Notes: generated from the letters alone by a model not told the origin. DNA of 64,000 nt from CAZUHB01 sp964620445 (GCA_964620445.1 CAZUHB010000029.1:1-64000), one strand, 5' to 3'; shown: positions 51,286 through 61,285, numbered from the stretch's first letter. Numbers and translations: made by a program.

Positions 51286-52535
51286 GGGTTTGCCGCTCCG
51301 CGGAGGTGCAGATCGCCCAGGTTGGAGATATCGCAATCCCTGTAATAGAACGCGAGGATTTCGCGATAGCCGTCCCCGCGGCGCGCCAATCCGCGCGCGC
51401 CGTACTGGCAGAGCCCGACGCCGTGACCGAATCCGCCACCCTCGATCGTGACCTGCCCGGAACCGGTTTCGATCGAATCGATCCGCGTGGACAGCATCCG
51501 CCTGCGCAGTGGTAGACCGCGATTGAGAGTACGGCGGAACTCGCTCGCCGAGAGGCTCCGCAGAACATTACCCTGCCTGTCGAGGAGGGAAATCTCGCGG
51601 GCGCGTCTCATCGAGTCGGTGGCAGTGACGCCCACCTCGGGGTGGCGGCAGACCCGTGAGAGGTCGAACCTCTCGACCACCTCCTCGATCGACACGGTCG
51701 CCGACCAGCGGAAGAAGGGAGAGTCGGAACAGAAACCGCAGGGCGAGTTCTGATTGAGCGGCTCCAGAGAAGGAAAGGCGAACACATCGTCGGCTTTAAC
51801 CGTCATACCGCCGCATGTGGACGAGTAGTACGCGGGGAGCAGCTTTCCGTGCCAGGTCAGGATCTCGCCCACTGTCCGCTTGACGATCTCGCGACTCTTC
51901 TCGGTGATGGCCGAGGAACCGGCGTAGACCTGGGACCGTTCGTCGGGACGGAGGAATCCTTCTCCCTGGGCCATCATGTAGACGGCATAACTCCTTGCGG
52001 CCACGGCCTGCGCCTTGAGCGCTTCTTCCGGGAATTTCGACGGCATCTCGCTGAACAGAACGCCGGTGAGGTATTCTTCGATGTCGAGGAGGTTGACGAG
52101 CCGCAGGCCGCCTTTGGAATTCCGCTCGACGACGAGCACGCCGGGGTAGTTGTTCCGGCCGACCTTGATCGCTCCCACCCGTTCGGGAACGAAACAGAAG
52201 GCGGTACCATCGAGAGTGGTGTCGTTGACGGCGATCCCGCCGCCCGACAGGGGGGACGCCGACGCTTTTCCGAGGCGGTAGCCGTAGTAGAGGAATCCGG
52301 GATCGTCATAATCGCGCTTTTGAGGCCCCTTGAAGATCCTGTAAGCGCCTTCGATCGAGAAGTGGATCGGTTCCTCGGTCTTGCTCGAGTCGAGAAGGAC
52401 TTTCACCAGAAAACCGGAAGGCGCCGGAGTCTGGCTGTCGACGATCAGATTACTGACGATCGTGTGAATCAACACGGGGACGAGGACGAAGAGCAACCCA
52501 ATGAGCAGGCGTTTCTTGAAAGTGCTTTCCGTCAT
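51282..52535 (-). CDS. SpoIID/LytB-domain protein, membrane-anchored
   Basis: A 417-residue protein with one N-terminal membrane segment (about 9-29). Its SpoIID domain (about 140-400) includes LLDIEEYLTGVLFSEMP, AQAVAARSYA, AYYSSTCGGMT and GGGFGHGVGLCQYGA. In Bacillus SpoIID is a peptidoglycan lytic transglycosylase with the catalytic Glu in the EEYL..EMP region. In Gram-negative genomes such proteins are common without sporulation and probably remodel the cell wall. It lies between ruvB (17-base gap) and tgt (overlap). Confidence 0.88.
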   Translation of the reverse strand: MTESTFKKRLLIGLLFVLVPVLIHTIVSNLIVDSQTPAPSGFLVKVLLDSSKTEEPIHFSIEGAYRIFKGPQKRDYDDPGFLYYGYRLGKASASPLSGGGIAVNDTTLDGTAFCFVPERVGAIKVGRNNYPGVLVVERNSKGGLRLVNLLDIEEYLTGVLFSEMPSKFPEEALKAQAVAARSYAVYMMAQGEGFLRPDERSQVYAGSSAITEKSREIVKRTVGEILTWHGKLLPAYYSSTCGGMTVKADDVFAFPSLEPLNQNSPCGFCSDSPFFRWSATVSIEEVVERFDLSRVCRHPEVGVTATDSMRRAREISLLDRQGNVLRSLSASEFRRTLNRGLPLRRRMLSTRIDSIETGSGQVTIEGGGFGHGVGLCQYGARGLARRGDGYREILAFYYRDCDISNLGDLHLRGAANP

Positions 52536-52552
52536 TGCCGATCACCCACGAA

Positions 52553-53596
52553 TCATGAGAAGAGCCCTCTGTAATAATCCAGATCCGTGCCCGGCGCGTC
52601 GGCATGCTGGCTGAGGTGCTTCAGCCCCGTTGCCGTGACCTTGCGGCCGCGCGGGGTTTTGACGAGGAATCCCCGCCGGATCAGGTAGGGCTCGTAGACC
52701 TCCTCGATCGTCCCCTCGTCTTCGCCCACGCTGACGGCGATCGTCTTGAGTCCCACCGGTTCGCCGTCGCCCTTAGCCACTGCCGAGAGGATCTGCCTGT
52801 CCGTGGACACGAGGCCGGCCTTGTCGATTCCCATCATGGCGAGCCCCTCGTCGACGATCTCCCTGGTTACCTCGAGGCAGTTCTTTACCTGGGTCAGGTC
52901 GCGGATCCGGCGGAGCAGCCGGTTGGTGATTCGAGGCACCCCGCGCGAACGGGAGGCGATCAGATCGATCGCTTCCTTGGTGATCTGCATCTCGAAGATG
53001 CCGGCTGATCGCTCGAGGATCGGAGCCAGTTCCTCGTCAGGGTAGAGCTCGAGTTTTTCGATGACGCCGAAACGGCTTCTGAAAGGCGCTGACAGGAGGC
53101 CCTCCCTGGTGGTCGCGGCGATGAGCGTGAATCGCTGGAGGTGGACGCGCACCGATCGCGCCGCCGGTCCCTGATCGAGAACGAGATCGACGGCGTGGTC
53201 CTCCATGGCGGAGTACAGATATTCTTCCACGTTGCGCGAGAGACGGTGAACCTCGTCGATGAAGAGGACATCGCCCCGCTTGAGGTTGCTCAGCAGACCG
53301 ACGAGATCTCCTGCTTTTTCCAGCGCAGGGCCGGACGTCGATTTCATTTCGACCTGCAGTTCATTGGCAATGATATGGCTGAGAGTGGTTTTTCCCAGGC
53401 CGGGCATGCCGAGGAGCAGAACATGGTCGAGGGGCTCCTCGCGCATCTTGGCCGCCTTGAGAAAGATCTGAAGGTTGGTTTTCGCCCGTTCCTGTCCGAT
53501 GAATTCGCTGAAACTGCGGGGTCTCAAATCGTGGTCGAGGAGGTGTCTTTTCGATAACTCCTTGAAGACAAACTTATTATCCTTTTTTTCCGCCAT
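52553..53596 (-). CDS. ruvB: Holliday junction branch migration helicase RuvB
   Basis: A 347-residue AAA+ motor: LRPRSFSEFIGQE, Walker A GMPGLGKTT, Walker B LFIDEVHRL, sensor 1 AATTREG, the arginine finger region SAPFRSRFG, and a C-terminal winged helix (GLKTIAVSVGEDEGTIEEVYEPYLIR). The length is typical. It is the first gene of the ruvB-spoIID-tgt operon; ruvA and ruvC are not adjacent. Confidence 0.97.
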   Translation of the reverse strand: MAEKKDNKFVFKELSKRHLLDHDLRPRSFSEFIGQERAKTNLQIFLKAAKMREEPLDHVLLLGMPGLGKTTLSHIIANELQVEMKSTSGPALEKAGDLVGLLSNLKRGDVLFIDEVHRLSRNVEEYLYSAMEDHAVDLVLDQGPAARSVRVHLQRFTLIAATTREGLLSAPFRSRFGVIEKLELYPDEELAPILERSAGIFEMQITKEAIDLIASRSRGVPRITNRLLRRIRDLTQVKNCLEVTREIVDEGLAMMGIDKAGLVSTDRQILSAVAKGDGEPVGLKTIAVSVGEDEGTIEEVYEPYLIRRGFLVKTPRGRKVTATGLKHLSQHADAPGTDLDYYRGLFS

Positions 53597-53743
53597 CGGG
53601 GGTGTCCGATTTTGACGATTAATTTAAAAAATGTTAGGCCCCAAGCGTTTCTCACCAGTGCGCAAAATCCTATTAAAACAAAAAGAACGACTGTCTTGTC
53701 CTCCTTTCCGGCTCTTTTGTTTTTTTTATATTGAAGAGATCAT

Positions 53744-53772
53744 TTGACATAAACTTATTCCATTCTTACGAT
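53744..53772 (+). promoter_or_regulatory. Possible sigma-70 promoter upstream of the propeller lipoprotein
   Basis: TTGACA (53744-53749) and TACGAT (53767-53772) are 17 bases apart. The resulting leader to the ATG at 54041 would be about 260 nt. The rest of 53597-54040 holds the sigma-54 element and inverted repeat described separately, and no ORF. Confidence 0.4.
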
Positions 53773-53836
53773 AGTGCCTTTTATGATCTCTCGATCCCAA
53801 TGGCGATTTCCGGCCGATCCGAAAGAGGCGGAGTCT

Positions 53837-53877
53837 GGTGTGCGCAACCGCACGATTTCAGTGTACGATCGCACACC
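53837..53877 (+). promoter_or_regulatory. Inverted repeat, possible activator-binding site
   Basis: GGTGTGCG (53837-53844) and CGCACACC (53870-53877) are perfect inverted copies 25 bases apart. They lie 70-110 bases upstream of the sigma-54-type promoter, where enhancer-binding proteins usually sit. Confidence 0.4.
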
Positions 53878-53946
53878 GCCGACAGGGAAACAGGAGAGAA
53901 GTTGACCTAAGTCCTTTAAAATCAACAAAAGATGTGCTCGCCTCGA

Positions 53947-53962
53947 TGGCATGACCTTTGCA
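53947..53962 (+). promoter_or_regulatory. Sigma-54-type promoter (-24/-12)
   Basis: TGGCATG-ACCT-TTGCA matches the consensus TGGCAYR-N4-TTGCW fully. The GC element is about 80 bases before the ATG at 54041. Confidence 0.65.
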
Positions 53963-54040
53963 CATTGAATAAATCGTAAGAGTCTGTATTCAAACGTTCG
54001 ATCTCAAAGAGTGATCTGAAACAGAGACAGGAGAATCTCC

Positions 54041-57000
54041 ATGAGTTTCATCACGCTCAAGCGCCTCGGGCTTTTTGTTCTACCTTCGATCTTGTTCCTC
54101 ACCGCCTTGTCGCTATTCCCAGGATGCGGCGGAGGGTCGTCAGGGAACGATGGAGACGAGATCATCGACGCTTTCAACGGCCGTAGTCTCGACCTGTACA
54201 GGGAAGCCCCTCCGGTTTACGTGTACGGAAACAAGACTGCCGGAGGCACTCGCAGGAAGTTCTTTCCGAAGGGCGACGTCAAAGCCGGTCTCTGCGACAC
54301 GGACGGCGACGGAAAACTCGACACCAAGATCAATGGATTCGAGAGTTTCGCGAACGCGGCCAACAACGATTTCCGCGAGGACATCGCCGCCTGCCAGTCG
54401 AAGGGGCCGACGCAGCTCGATCACTATGACGACGCCAAGGTCTGGCTGAACGACAAGGCCAACTGGCCCGACACGATGCCGGAATACGCGGACGCCGCCG
54501 GAACGCCGTCAACGAGCGCGACGCAGTGGTTCCAGGTCACCTTCCCCTTCGAGGTTTCTAGGGATTCCGTTTTCGATACGACGAACGTGACCAACAACTA
54601 CCTCTCCGGCGAGATCACCATTGCCGATGAGTCTGGCGGTTCGGTTTACTGTTCGGTTTTTCTCAACGGGCGGGATGCGTTCCAAACCTTCTACGATCCT
54701 GACAATCCTCTGACGAACTGGCCCGAAGGTGCGGCACAGTCGACCAAAACGCTCGTGTTCATCGCCAACACGCAGAATATTCCCGCGGTCAAGCCCGGCA
54801 TCCCCGACCCCACGGGAGGCAACGAGGTCGCTTTCACCGGCACCGATGCGATCAGCGGACAGTGGAACAACAAGGAAATGTACCTGCGCATCGGTGAGAT
54901 CGGCAGCCGCACGGGGAAGACGGTCACCATCGATTCCAAGCACGTCATCAGACGCTCCAGTCTCGACATCACCACTGATACCGATGTCAGCGTGAAGGTC
55001 ACCGAGATCATCCCCAACGAGTATGTTCTCCATCCGATCACCGGGGCGAAACTTCAAGACCAGTGGTCCGGTGTGGGAAGCGACAACGAGGTCGTACCCA
55101 CCGATGCCAAGTTCCAGGTCATTTTCAACAAGCCGGTCGTGCCCGAAACCGTGGGACGGTCGATCGTTTTCAACAGGGCCCCCTTCACGGGCAACATGAA
55201 GCCGGTCCCCAACCCGCAAGCGTCGGAGTGGTATCCGAGCCCCGATTGCGGCGCGAATCCTCCCATCCAGCCGATCTGCACCAATATCTCGGTACGGGCT
55301 TATTTTCTGGATACAGAGGGCAACACGCACAACGTGCAGACGCCGATTCCGGTCAGGGTCACCCCCCTGTCCCAGAACAACATGGCCAAGTACATCATCA
55401 ATCCGATCATCAATCTCCCCGGCTCGTCGACCGACTGGTCGGGCGACAATATCCCCGGGCAGGGAGCCTCGGCGCCCTCTGGAGCCATCCGTATGCGGAT
55501 CGAGGTCGCTGTTCACGAGTTCCTGCTGAACACCGTGACAGGCTCGATCACGAACGGTTCGCCCCAGAACCTCTGCCCCGCCGGCTTTCACGGTGAGCGT
55601 TTCTATGACACAAACGGTACCTACACCAAGACCTTCTCCGTTCTTCTCGGCGAGCGTTACGTGAACGCCCCCGTTTCACCGAACGTGATGTACTACACAA
55701 TGGGCACGTCGGGCGTCGGCGCCATCGACCTGAACGGAACGGGATTCAATACCAACACTCCCGGCTCGGGTCCCAACATCTGGGTCACGGCGACTCAGGT
55801 TTACAGTCCTTATGGAAACGGCATGCTCGACCCGTGGACAAGCAATGCGTTCCGTTTTCCCATTGGAGTGGGCGACGATACTCCGATCCCGGGGCTGAAT
55901 GAAGGATCTTCCGGTTGGTGGAGTGATTTCGATTCCGGAAAGGACGCGCTCGTTCGCGACTCCTACGGATCTGGCCAGCTCTATCCCGCGAAGAACTCGA
56001 GCACGACTGTCAATATCGCCGACCTCGAAGTGGGTGACTTTCTCGATACGATCTATTTCGACAGATCGAACCCTTACTCATCCGATCAGAACCATCTCGA
56101 CCTGATCTACGTCGCGGCCGCGGGTAATTTCCTGAACAACATGATCAGTTCGCCGCCCACGCCGAACCCGCCGCCTCTGACCGTTCCGGTCGGCATGAAA
56201 CCTGTCGATGTCATTCTCGACGACTACCAGATCCTCGAGGAAGGCGCATTCGTGATCATGGGCAAGGAGGTCTTTCCTCCCGACCTGACCTGGATCCCCC
56301 TGACCGGTCCGCGGCAGTGGGTCCACCTCGATCCGGCTGGGCTGCAGGGCGGGGCCGACCAGCCCTTCCCGCCCAATTCTCCCGGTCTCGGACCGTGGGC
56401 GCCCGGATCCTATCTCCAGGATGGGCCCATGGCGGAATCGTGCACCTTCGGTATCGGCTACAGTTACGCGAGCCGCCAGCAGATCGGCAATTTCCTCTTT
56501 GCCGTGGACAAGAAGGACAACAATATCAAGGTGCTCAATTCCAACTCGATGGATTTGATCACCACGATCGACTACGGACTCGCGGGCCCTGATCAGCTCG
56601 CGGTCACTCCCGATCTGAAAACTCTTTACGTGACGAATGGTTCTTCCAGGGCGGTGAGCGTGTTCAACGTGAACCCGCGCTCGTCGAATTTCCTCTATCT
56701 GAGAGCCACCGTCCCCGTGGGCGGGCAGCCTAAGGGGCTCTGCGTCCAGCCCGACTACGAGGATGTGCTGGTCTGCAACTACGGCTCGAACACGGTATCG
56801 ATCATCAACCCGGCCACGAACTCGGTGCGCAAGACGATCACCGCGCTGATCAAGAAGCCCTGGGATGTGGTCGCCGCGCCACGGCAAACGTTGTTCGGCT
56901 GGGGAACGGGCGTTTATCATGCCTATATCTCGAACCACGGCAACGACAACGTCCTCGTCTTTGAGTCGGGACCGGACGGCCTCGGCGGGATCGGCTATGA

Positions 57001-57637
57001 CGACATCCTCGACCCCGTGCCGAAGAACGGCGAGAGCGGCGAGGACTTCCTCGAAATTCTCAACCCGCGCGGACTCTGCTTCAACCCGCTCTATCTCCAC
57101 GATATTACCGGCCTCACCAACCTGACGGGCGGTGTCTTCGTGGCACACTCGTCGACGGAAGGCGCGGCAGTGAGCCGAATCATGTTCGTCGACCAGTACG
57201 GCACGTGGGGGACGATTCCGATCACGCCGATCTCGGGTAGTATCGGTGGTACTCCCGGCTTCGGTTCGCGCGCCTTCTTGATCTCGGCGCAGTGGACCGC
57301 GCAAGGCGGTTTCCTCTCCGGGTTCCAGGAGGCGTCCGATGTCTGTCTCCCAGATATCAACCGGGATGCGTGGCTGTATCAGAACTTCAGCGGAAACTCT
57401 TATGTGACCAACTGGGGCGCCGTGGGCAACAACCCCTCGCTCTCGCTGCCGAACAACAACAAGCACCCGATCAGGAATCTTCCGTTGCCTCTGCCGACTT
57501 ATCTGCCTGATCTGCTTTTCGTCTCGTACAAGACCACGAAGAACATCGATGTCCTGCACATTCACTCCGGCGAGGTGACCACGATTACCGATCTTCCCGC
57601 GCCGGCGCAAAGGCTCAAGACCTTCTTCAAGAACTAA
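54041..57637 (+). CDS. Large lipoprotein with SbsA-type Ig-like and YVTN/NHL beta-propeller regions
   Basis: A 1198-residue protein with a lipobox (LFPGC, Cys29) followed by GGGSSG. Residues about 330-390 resemble bacterial Ig-like SbsA domains (DAKFQVIFNKPVVPETV). Residues about 800-1000 hold YVTN-family blades (LFAVDKKDNNIKVLNS, LKTLYVTNGSSRAVSVFNV, GLCVQPDYEDVLVCNYGSNTVSIIN). The rest is strand-rich with many Asn/Gly and Pro segments. It has only a few Cys. The role is likely surface recognition, adhesion or a substrate scaffold. Control by sigma-54 would be unusual for a structural lipoprotein and suggests environmental regulation. A single long gene, not obviously in an operon. Confidence 0.82.
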   Translation: MSFITLKRLGLFVLPSILFLTALSLFPGCGGGSSGNDGDEIIDAFNGRSLDLYREAPPVYVYGNKTAGGTRRKFFPKGDVKAGLCDTDGDGKLDTKINGFESFANAANNDFREDIAACQSKGPTQLDHYDDAKVWLNDKANWPDTMPEYADAAGTPSTSATQWFQVTFPFEVSRDSVFDTTNVTNNYLSGEITIADESGGSVYCSVFLNGRDAFQTFYDPDNPLTNWPEGAAQSTKTLVFIANTQNIPAVKPGIPDPTGGNEVAFTGTDAISGQWNNKEMYLRIGEIGSRTGKTVTIDSKHVIRRSSLDITTDTDVSVKVTEIIPNEYVLHPITGAKLQDQWSGVGSDNEVVPTDAKFQVIFNKPVVPETVGRSIVFNRAPFTGNMKPVPNPQASEWYPSPDCGANPPIQPICTNISVRAYFLDTEGNTHNVQTPIPVRVTPLSQNNMAKYIINPIINLPGSSTDWSGDNIPGQGASAPSGAIRMRIEVAVHEFLLNTVTGSITNGSPQNLCPAGFHGERFYDTNGTYTKTFSVLLGERYVNAPVSPNVMYYTMGTSGVGAIDLNGTGFNTNTPGSGPNIWVTATQVYSPYGNGMLDPWTSNAFRFPIGVGDDTPIPGLNEGSSGWWSDFDSGKDALVRDSYGSGQLYPAKNSSTTVNIADLEVGDFLDTIYFDRSNPYSSDQNHLDLIYVAAAGNFLNNMISSPPTPNPPPLTVPVGMKPVDVILDDYQILEEGAFVIMGKEVFPPDLTWIPLTGPRQWVHLDPAGLQGGADQPFPPNSPGLGPWAPGSYLQDGPMAESCTFGIGYSYASRQQIGNFLFAVDKKDNNIKVLNSNSMDLITTIDYGLAGPDQLAVTPDLKTLYVTNGSSRAVSVFNVNPRSSNFLYLRATVPVGGQPKGLCVQPDYEDVLVCNYGSNTVSIINPATNSVRKTITALIKKPWDVVAAPRQTLFGWGTGVYHAYISNHGNDNVLVFESGPDGLGGIGYDDILDPVPKNGESGEDFLEILNPRGLCFNPLYLHDITGLTNLTGGVFVAHSSTEGAAVSRIMFVDQYGTWGTIPITPISGSIGGTPGFGSRAFLISAQWTAQGGFLSGFQEASDVCLPDINRDAWLYQNFSGNSYVTNWGAVGNNPSLSLPNNNKHPIRNLPLPLPTYLPDLLFVSYKTTKNIDVLHIHSGEVTTITDLPAPAQRLKTFFKN

Positions 57638-57664
57638 ACCCGTCGAACTGGGAGGGGACCGGGT

Positions 57665-58402
57665 TTGACCAAAACAGCAGCGAATGGCGGCTGGCAAGAA
57701 ATGTTTGCCGGCCGCCATTCTGTTTCCCTGAACCTCTTTCTCATTCTGCCGCTGCTGATCATCTACGAGATCGGCATCCGCTTATCGGGCCTCGATCTTC
57801 GTAACGCCGCAGAGGTGATCCTGAAAGACTTTTACTGGCTGATGGGGGGGGAATACGCGCGTTATTTCCACTGGATCCTGGCGCTGATCATTGTTGTCTG
57901 TTTCGTCAGGAACGCCTCTGCCGATCGGCCGTTCGTTACCATCTTTTTCACCATTCTGCTGGAGAGCCTCGTTCTCGCCCTGTTGCTGGGGCCCCTCCTT
58001 TCATGCCTGGTCGGCGGGCTTCTTTTGCAGTATCCGATCACCAGCGCGTCAGCGCTCTCGTCGTCGATGCTGCTCTCTGTCGGCGCTGGCGTGTACGAGG
58101 AGATCGTCTTCCGGTTCCTTCTTCTCGGCGGCCTTTTCTCCGTTTGCCGCCATCTGTTCCAGGTCCCCTTCGGTCTGTCGGCCCTGATCGCCCTCGCCGT
58201 CTCATCGGTGCTCTTCTCGCTCTACCATCACATCGGGCCCTTTGCCCAGGAGATCACGGCGCCCGTCTTCGTCTTCCGCCTCGTGGCGGGGGTTGCGCTC
58301 GGACTCGTTTTCATCTTCCGGGGATTTGGTGTGGCCGTCTACCTTCACGCTTTTTATGATATCTTGAGAGATATCGAGACCGCGCTGCGAGGAGGTTCCT
58401 AG
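57665..58402 (+). CDS. CPBP-family intramembrane protease
   Basis: A 245-residue polytopic protein (about seven hydrophobic segments) with the CPBP (CAAX protease/bacteriocin-processing) motifs EEIVFRF near 142, YHHIG and HAFYD in the C-terminal half; the Glu pair and the two His segments form the active site. The substrate is unknown. The start is TTG with GGAGGGG 8 bases upstream. It lies 27 bases after the propeller gene and may be cotranscribed with it and with holA. Confidence 0.87.
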   Translation: MTKTAANGGWQEMFAGRHSVSLNLFLILPLLIIYEIGIRLSGLDLRNAAEVILKDFYWLMGGEYARYFHWILALIIVVCFVRNASADRPFVTIFFTILLESLVLALLLGPLLSCLVGGLLLQYPITSASALSSSMLLSVGAGVYEEIVFRFLLLGGLFSVCRHLFQVPFGLSALIALAVSSVLFSLYHHIGPFAQEITAPVFVFRLVAGVALGLVFIFRGFGVAVYLHAFYDILRDIETALRGGS

Positions 58403-58441
58403 GCGCGCAGCCGGATGGCCCGTTGGAAATCCTGTTTCGGA

Positions 58442-59545
58442 ATGAAGCCTGAAGCTTTCATACGCAATCTGGGGAAAGGGACTGTTCCCGCCCTGATCGT
58501 CTGCACCGGTGAAGAGTATTTCTTCAAGGAAGAGGTCCTTTGCGCCGTGAGAAGCACGATCGAGGCGGACTGTCCCGATCTGCAAACCATCTTCTGGGAA
58601 ACCCTCCCCGGCGAGAAGGAGACGGCCGAAACGAACCGTCTCCTGTCGGAGATGCAGACACCGGGCCTTTTCAGCCCGAAGAAGCTGATCGTTGCGCGCG
58701 AGGCGAAGCAGCTTCTCAAGGGCGGTGCCAAGGCCCTGGCCGGACTGCTCGACGCTGCTCCCTCGGGCAATACCCTCTGCTTCTTCACGGACAAGATCGA
58801 CGGGAGAACGACCCTGTCGCGCCGCCTCAAGAAGGAGGGCGCCCTCGTGGAGTGCCGCCGGCTCTACGCCGAGCAGGCCTTCTTCCAGGAGACCTCGCGC
58901 GGCAGCGGGCTCTCGCAGCTGGCGAGCTGGGCGCTCGCGCGGGCGCGGGCCGAGGATCTTCGCCTCGATCCGGAGGCGGCCGGATTTCTCGTGACGCTCA
59001 CGGGCAACAACCTCTTCGTCATCGCATCGGAGATCGAAAAACTGAAGCTTTCCGCTTTGGGCGATCAGCCGATCACGGTCAGCGACATCGAGGCATCGAC
59101 CGGTATGAGCGCGCTCCACACACCCTTCGAATTATGGGACCAGATGGAGGGGGGACGGATCACCGACGCCCTGGCAACGCTCAAGGTGATCCTCAGAAAC
59201 GGACTCCGCTCGAGAGACGGAAAACTCGTCACCGACGCGGCCGGCATCGCCGCCATCTTGCTCGCCTTCTTCAGGAGCAGGATCCGCCTGGCGGCTTCCG
59301 TTCACGTCCTCCGTCACGAATCGAAGAGCGACAAGGAGATCCAGGGCGCGATCGGCGTCGGTTCTCCATTCTACTTCAAGCAGATCCAGCGCTTTGCGGG
59401 GACGTTGACGGCGTCCAAGTACCTCGATCTCCATAACACGGTCTTGTCCGCGGAGCGCCGGATCAAGCGGTTCGGCCTGGACGGCAGAACGGTTCTCGAA
59501 GAGACGGTTTTAATGATCGCGCGAGCCAACAAGGTGAGAAAATGA
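58442..59545 (+). CDS. holA: DNA polymerase III subunit delta
   Basis: A 367-residue clamp-loader subunit that opens the beta sliding clamp. The N-terminal GTVPALIVCTGEEYFFKEE corresponds to the start of HolA. An AAA+-like domain without Walker A and a helical C-terminal collar domain follow. ATG 58442 matches the family start; ATG 58415 is nine codons earlier. The stop overlaps the mutL start (ATGA, 59542-59545). Confidence 0.9.
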   Translation: MKPEAFIRNLGKGTVPALIVCTGEEYFFKEEVLCAVRSTIEADCPDLQTIFWETLPGEKETAETNRLLSEMQTPGLFSPKKLIVAREAKQLLKGGAKALAGLLDAAPSGNTLCFFTDKIDGRTTLSRRLKKEGALVECRRLYAEQAFFQETSRGSGLSQLASWALARARAEDLRLDPEAAGFLVTLTGNNLFVIASEIEKLKLSALGDQPITVSDIEASTGMSALHTPFELWDQMEGGRITDALATLKVILRNGLRSRDGKLVTDAAGIAAILLAFFRSRIRLAASVHVLRHESKSDKEIQGAIGVGSPFYFKQIQRFAGTLTASKYLDLHNTVLSAERRIKRFGLDGRTVLEETVLMIARANKVRK

Positions 59546-61275
59546 TCCACATTCTTCCCGACGATGTCATCGACCGGATCGCCGCCGGCGAGGTGGTGGA
59601 GCGTCCCTACTCGGTGGTCAAGGAGCTCATGGAGAACTCGATCGACGCGGGCGCGTCGCGGATCGAGATCACCCTCGAGGCGGGCGGAAAGAAACTGATC
59701 AAGGTCGTGGACGACGGCGACGGAATGACGTCGGCGGACCTGCAGGCCGTCTTTCTGAGGCATGCCACGTCCAAGCTCGACCGTGTCGACGATCTGCTCC
59801 ACATCGCGTCGCTCGGATTCCGCGGCGAAGCCCTGGCCAGCATCGGTTCGGTCTCGCGGACGGTGATCACGAGCCGCCCGCGCACGCAAGCGGAGGGCGC
59901 GCGCATCGAGAACAACGGCGGCGCCGTCGCGGCGGTCCGGCCCGCTGCCGCCCAGCCGGGCACCAAGGTGGAGGTCCACGAGCTCTTCTCCCACGTTCCG
60001 GCGCGTCTCAAGTTCCTCAAGGCGGACTCGACCGAACTCTCCCACGCCGTCGAAGCGGTCACGCGGATCATGCTCGCTTTTCCAGGTGTTGCGGTCCGCC
60101 TCATCCACAACGGCCGCGATCTCCTCGAATGCGAAAAGAACCTCTCCCTCCACGATCGGATCCGCAAGTGCTTCAAACGGGAACTGTCCGACAACCTCCT
60201 TCCCGTGGACGGCGAAACCGGAAGGCTCCGGCTGAACGGTTTCGTGGGACGCCCCGAGATCGGCCGCAAGGACCGCAAGCGGTCCTACCTTTTCATCAAC
60301 GGCCGATACGTGAGCGACAAGGTGGTCCACGCCGCCGTGCGTCGCGCTTTTCGCGAGCGCCTGCCGAGCAGGCTGCAGCCGGTCTACTTCCTCAATCTCT
60401 CCATCCCGCCCGAGGACGTGGACGTGAATGTCCATCCCATGAAGCTCGAGGTCCGTTTCCGCGATGGCACGAGCGTATTCGCGGGCATCCTCGGACTGGT
60501 GGAGAACGCTCTCGCCCTGCGCGAGCAGAATGGGGCGGGCTCGCCCTGGGTGGTACGCGAGGCGCCGCGGTTCGCGCCCCGGTCGACGAAGCTGCCCTTT
60601 TTCGGCGGAGGCGGCGCGGGCGGCCCGACGGGGAAGCTCGTCTTCGGTCTCGAACCGGGCGAGAACGACGCCGCGCCCGTCGAGGGGCCCCGGATCACGC
60701 TGAGAGCCGCCGAGCGTTTCCTCCAGGTGCACGACAATTACCTCCTCTTCGAGGTCGACGAGGGCGTGGCCGTCGTGGACCAGCACGCCCTCCACGAGCG
60801 CGTTCTCTATCACCGGCTGAAGGAGGAATACGAGAGCGGCGGCGTCCTCGTGCAGAAGCTGCTCGTCCCGGCCACGATCGAGGTGGACAGGCAGACGGCG
60901 CCCCGTCTCGACGAGATCTGCGCGCAGCTCAAACCTCTCGGTATCGAATCGGAGACCTTCGGCTGGAACAGTCTCAAGGTCATGTCGATCCCGCTCCTCT
61001 TCAAGAAGGTCGATCCGGCGGCGCTGGCGGCCGATGTGATCGAGCGCCTTTCGGCCGGAGACAGGGGCGAGGACGCCTATCTCGGACTTCTGCACTCGAT
61101 GGCGTGCAGGGCGGCGGTCCGCGCGGGGGACCGTCTCGAGGAGGAGGAGCTCTCGGAGCTCGTCGGATTCATGGACACCGTGGCCGACGCGAGCCACTGT
61201 CCCCACGGCCGGCCGACCACGATCCTACTCACGCGGGGCGAGCTCGAGGAAATGTTCAAGCGGCGGGGATTCTGA
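59542..61275 (+). CDS. mutL: DNA mismatch repair protein MutL
   Basis: A 577-residue GHKL ATPase: DVIDRIAAGEVVERP, ELMENSIDAGA, DDGDGM, RHATSKL and GFRGEALASIGSV in order (1-105). The linker (about 335-400) is Gly/Pro-rich. The C-terminal domain has most of the endonuclease signature (CRAAVRAGD, CPHGRP), but the metal motif DQHA-x2-E-x4-E reads D-Q-H-A-L-H-E-R-V-L-Y-H, with His instead of the last Glu. Whether nicking activity is kept is uncertain. mutS is not in the window. Confidence 0.95.
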   Translation: MIHILPDDVIDRIAAGEVVERPYSVVKELMENSIDAGASRIEITLEAGGKKLIKVVDDGDGMTSADLQAVFLRHATSKLDRVDDLLHIASLGFRGEALASIGSVSRTVITSRPRTQAEGARIENNGGAVAAVRPAAAQPGTKVEVHELFSHVPARLKFLKADSTELSHAVEAVTRIMLAFPGVAVRLIHNGRDLLECEKNLSLHDRIRKCFKRELSDNLLPVDGETGRLRLNGFVGRPEIGRKDRKRSYLFINGRYVSDKVVHAAVRRAFRERLPSRLQPVYFLNLSIPPEDVDVNVHPMKLEVRFRDGTSVFAGILGLVENALALREQNGAGSPWVVREAPRFAPRSTKLPFFGGGGAGGPTGKLVFGLEPGENDAAPVEGPRITLRAAERFLQVHDNYLLFEVDEGVAVVDQHALHERVLYHRLKEEYESGGVLVQKLLVPATIEVDRQTAPRLDEICAQLKPLGIESETFGWNSLKVMSIPLLFKKVDPAALAADVIERLSAGDRGEDAYLGLLHSMACRAAVRAGDRLEEEELSELVGFMDTVADASHCPHGRPTTILLTRGELEEMFKRRGF

Positions 61276-61285
61276 TTCTTCCTGC

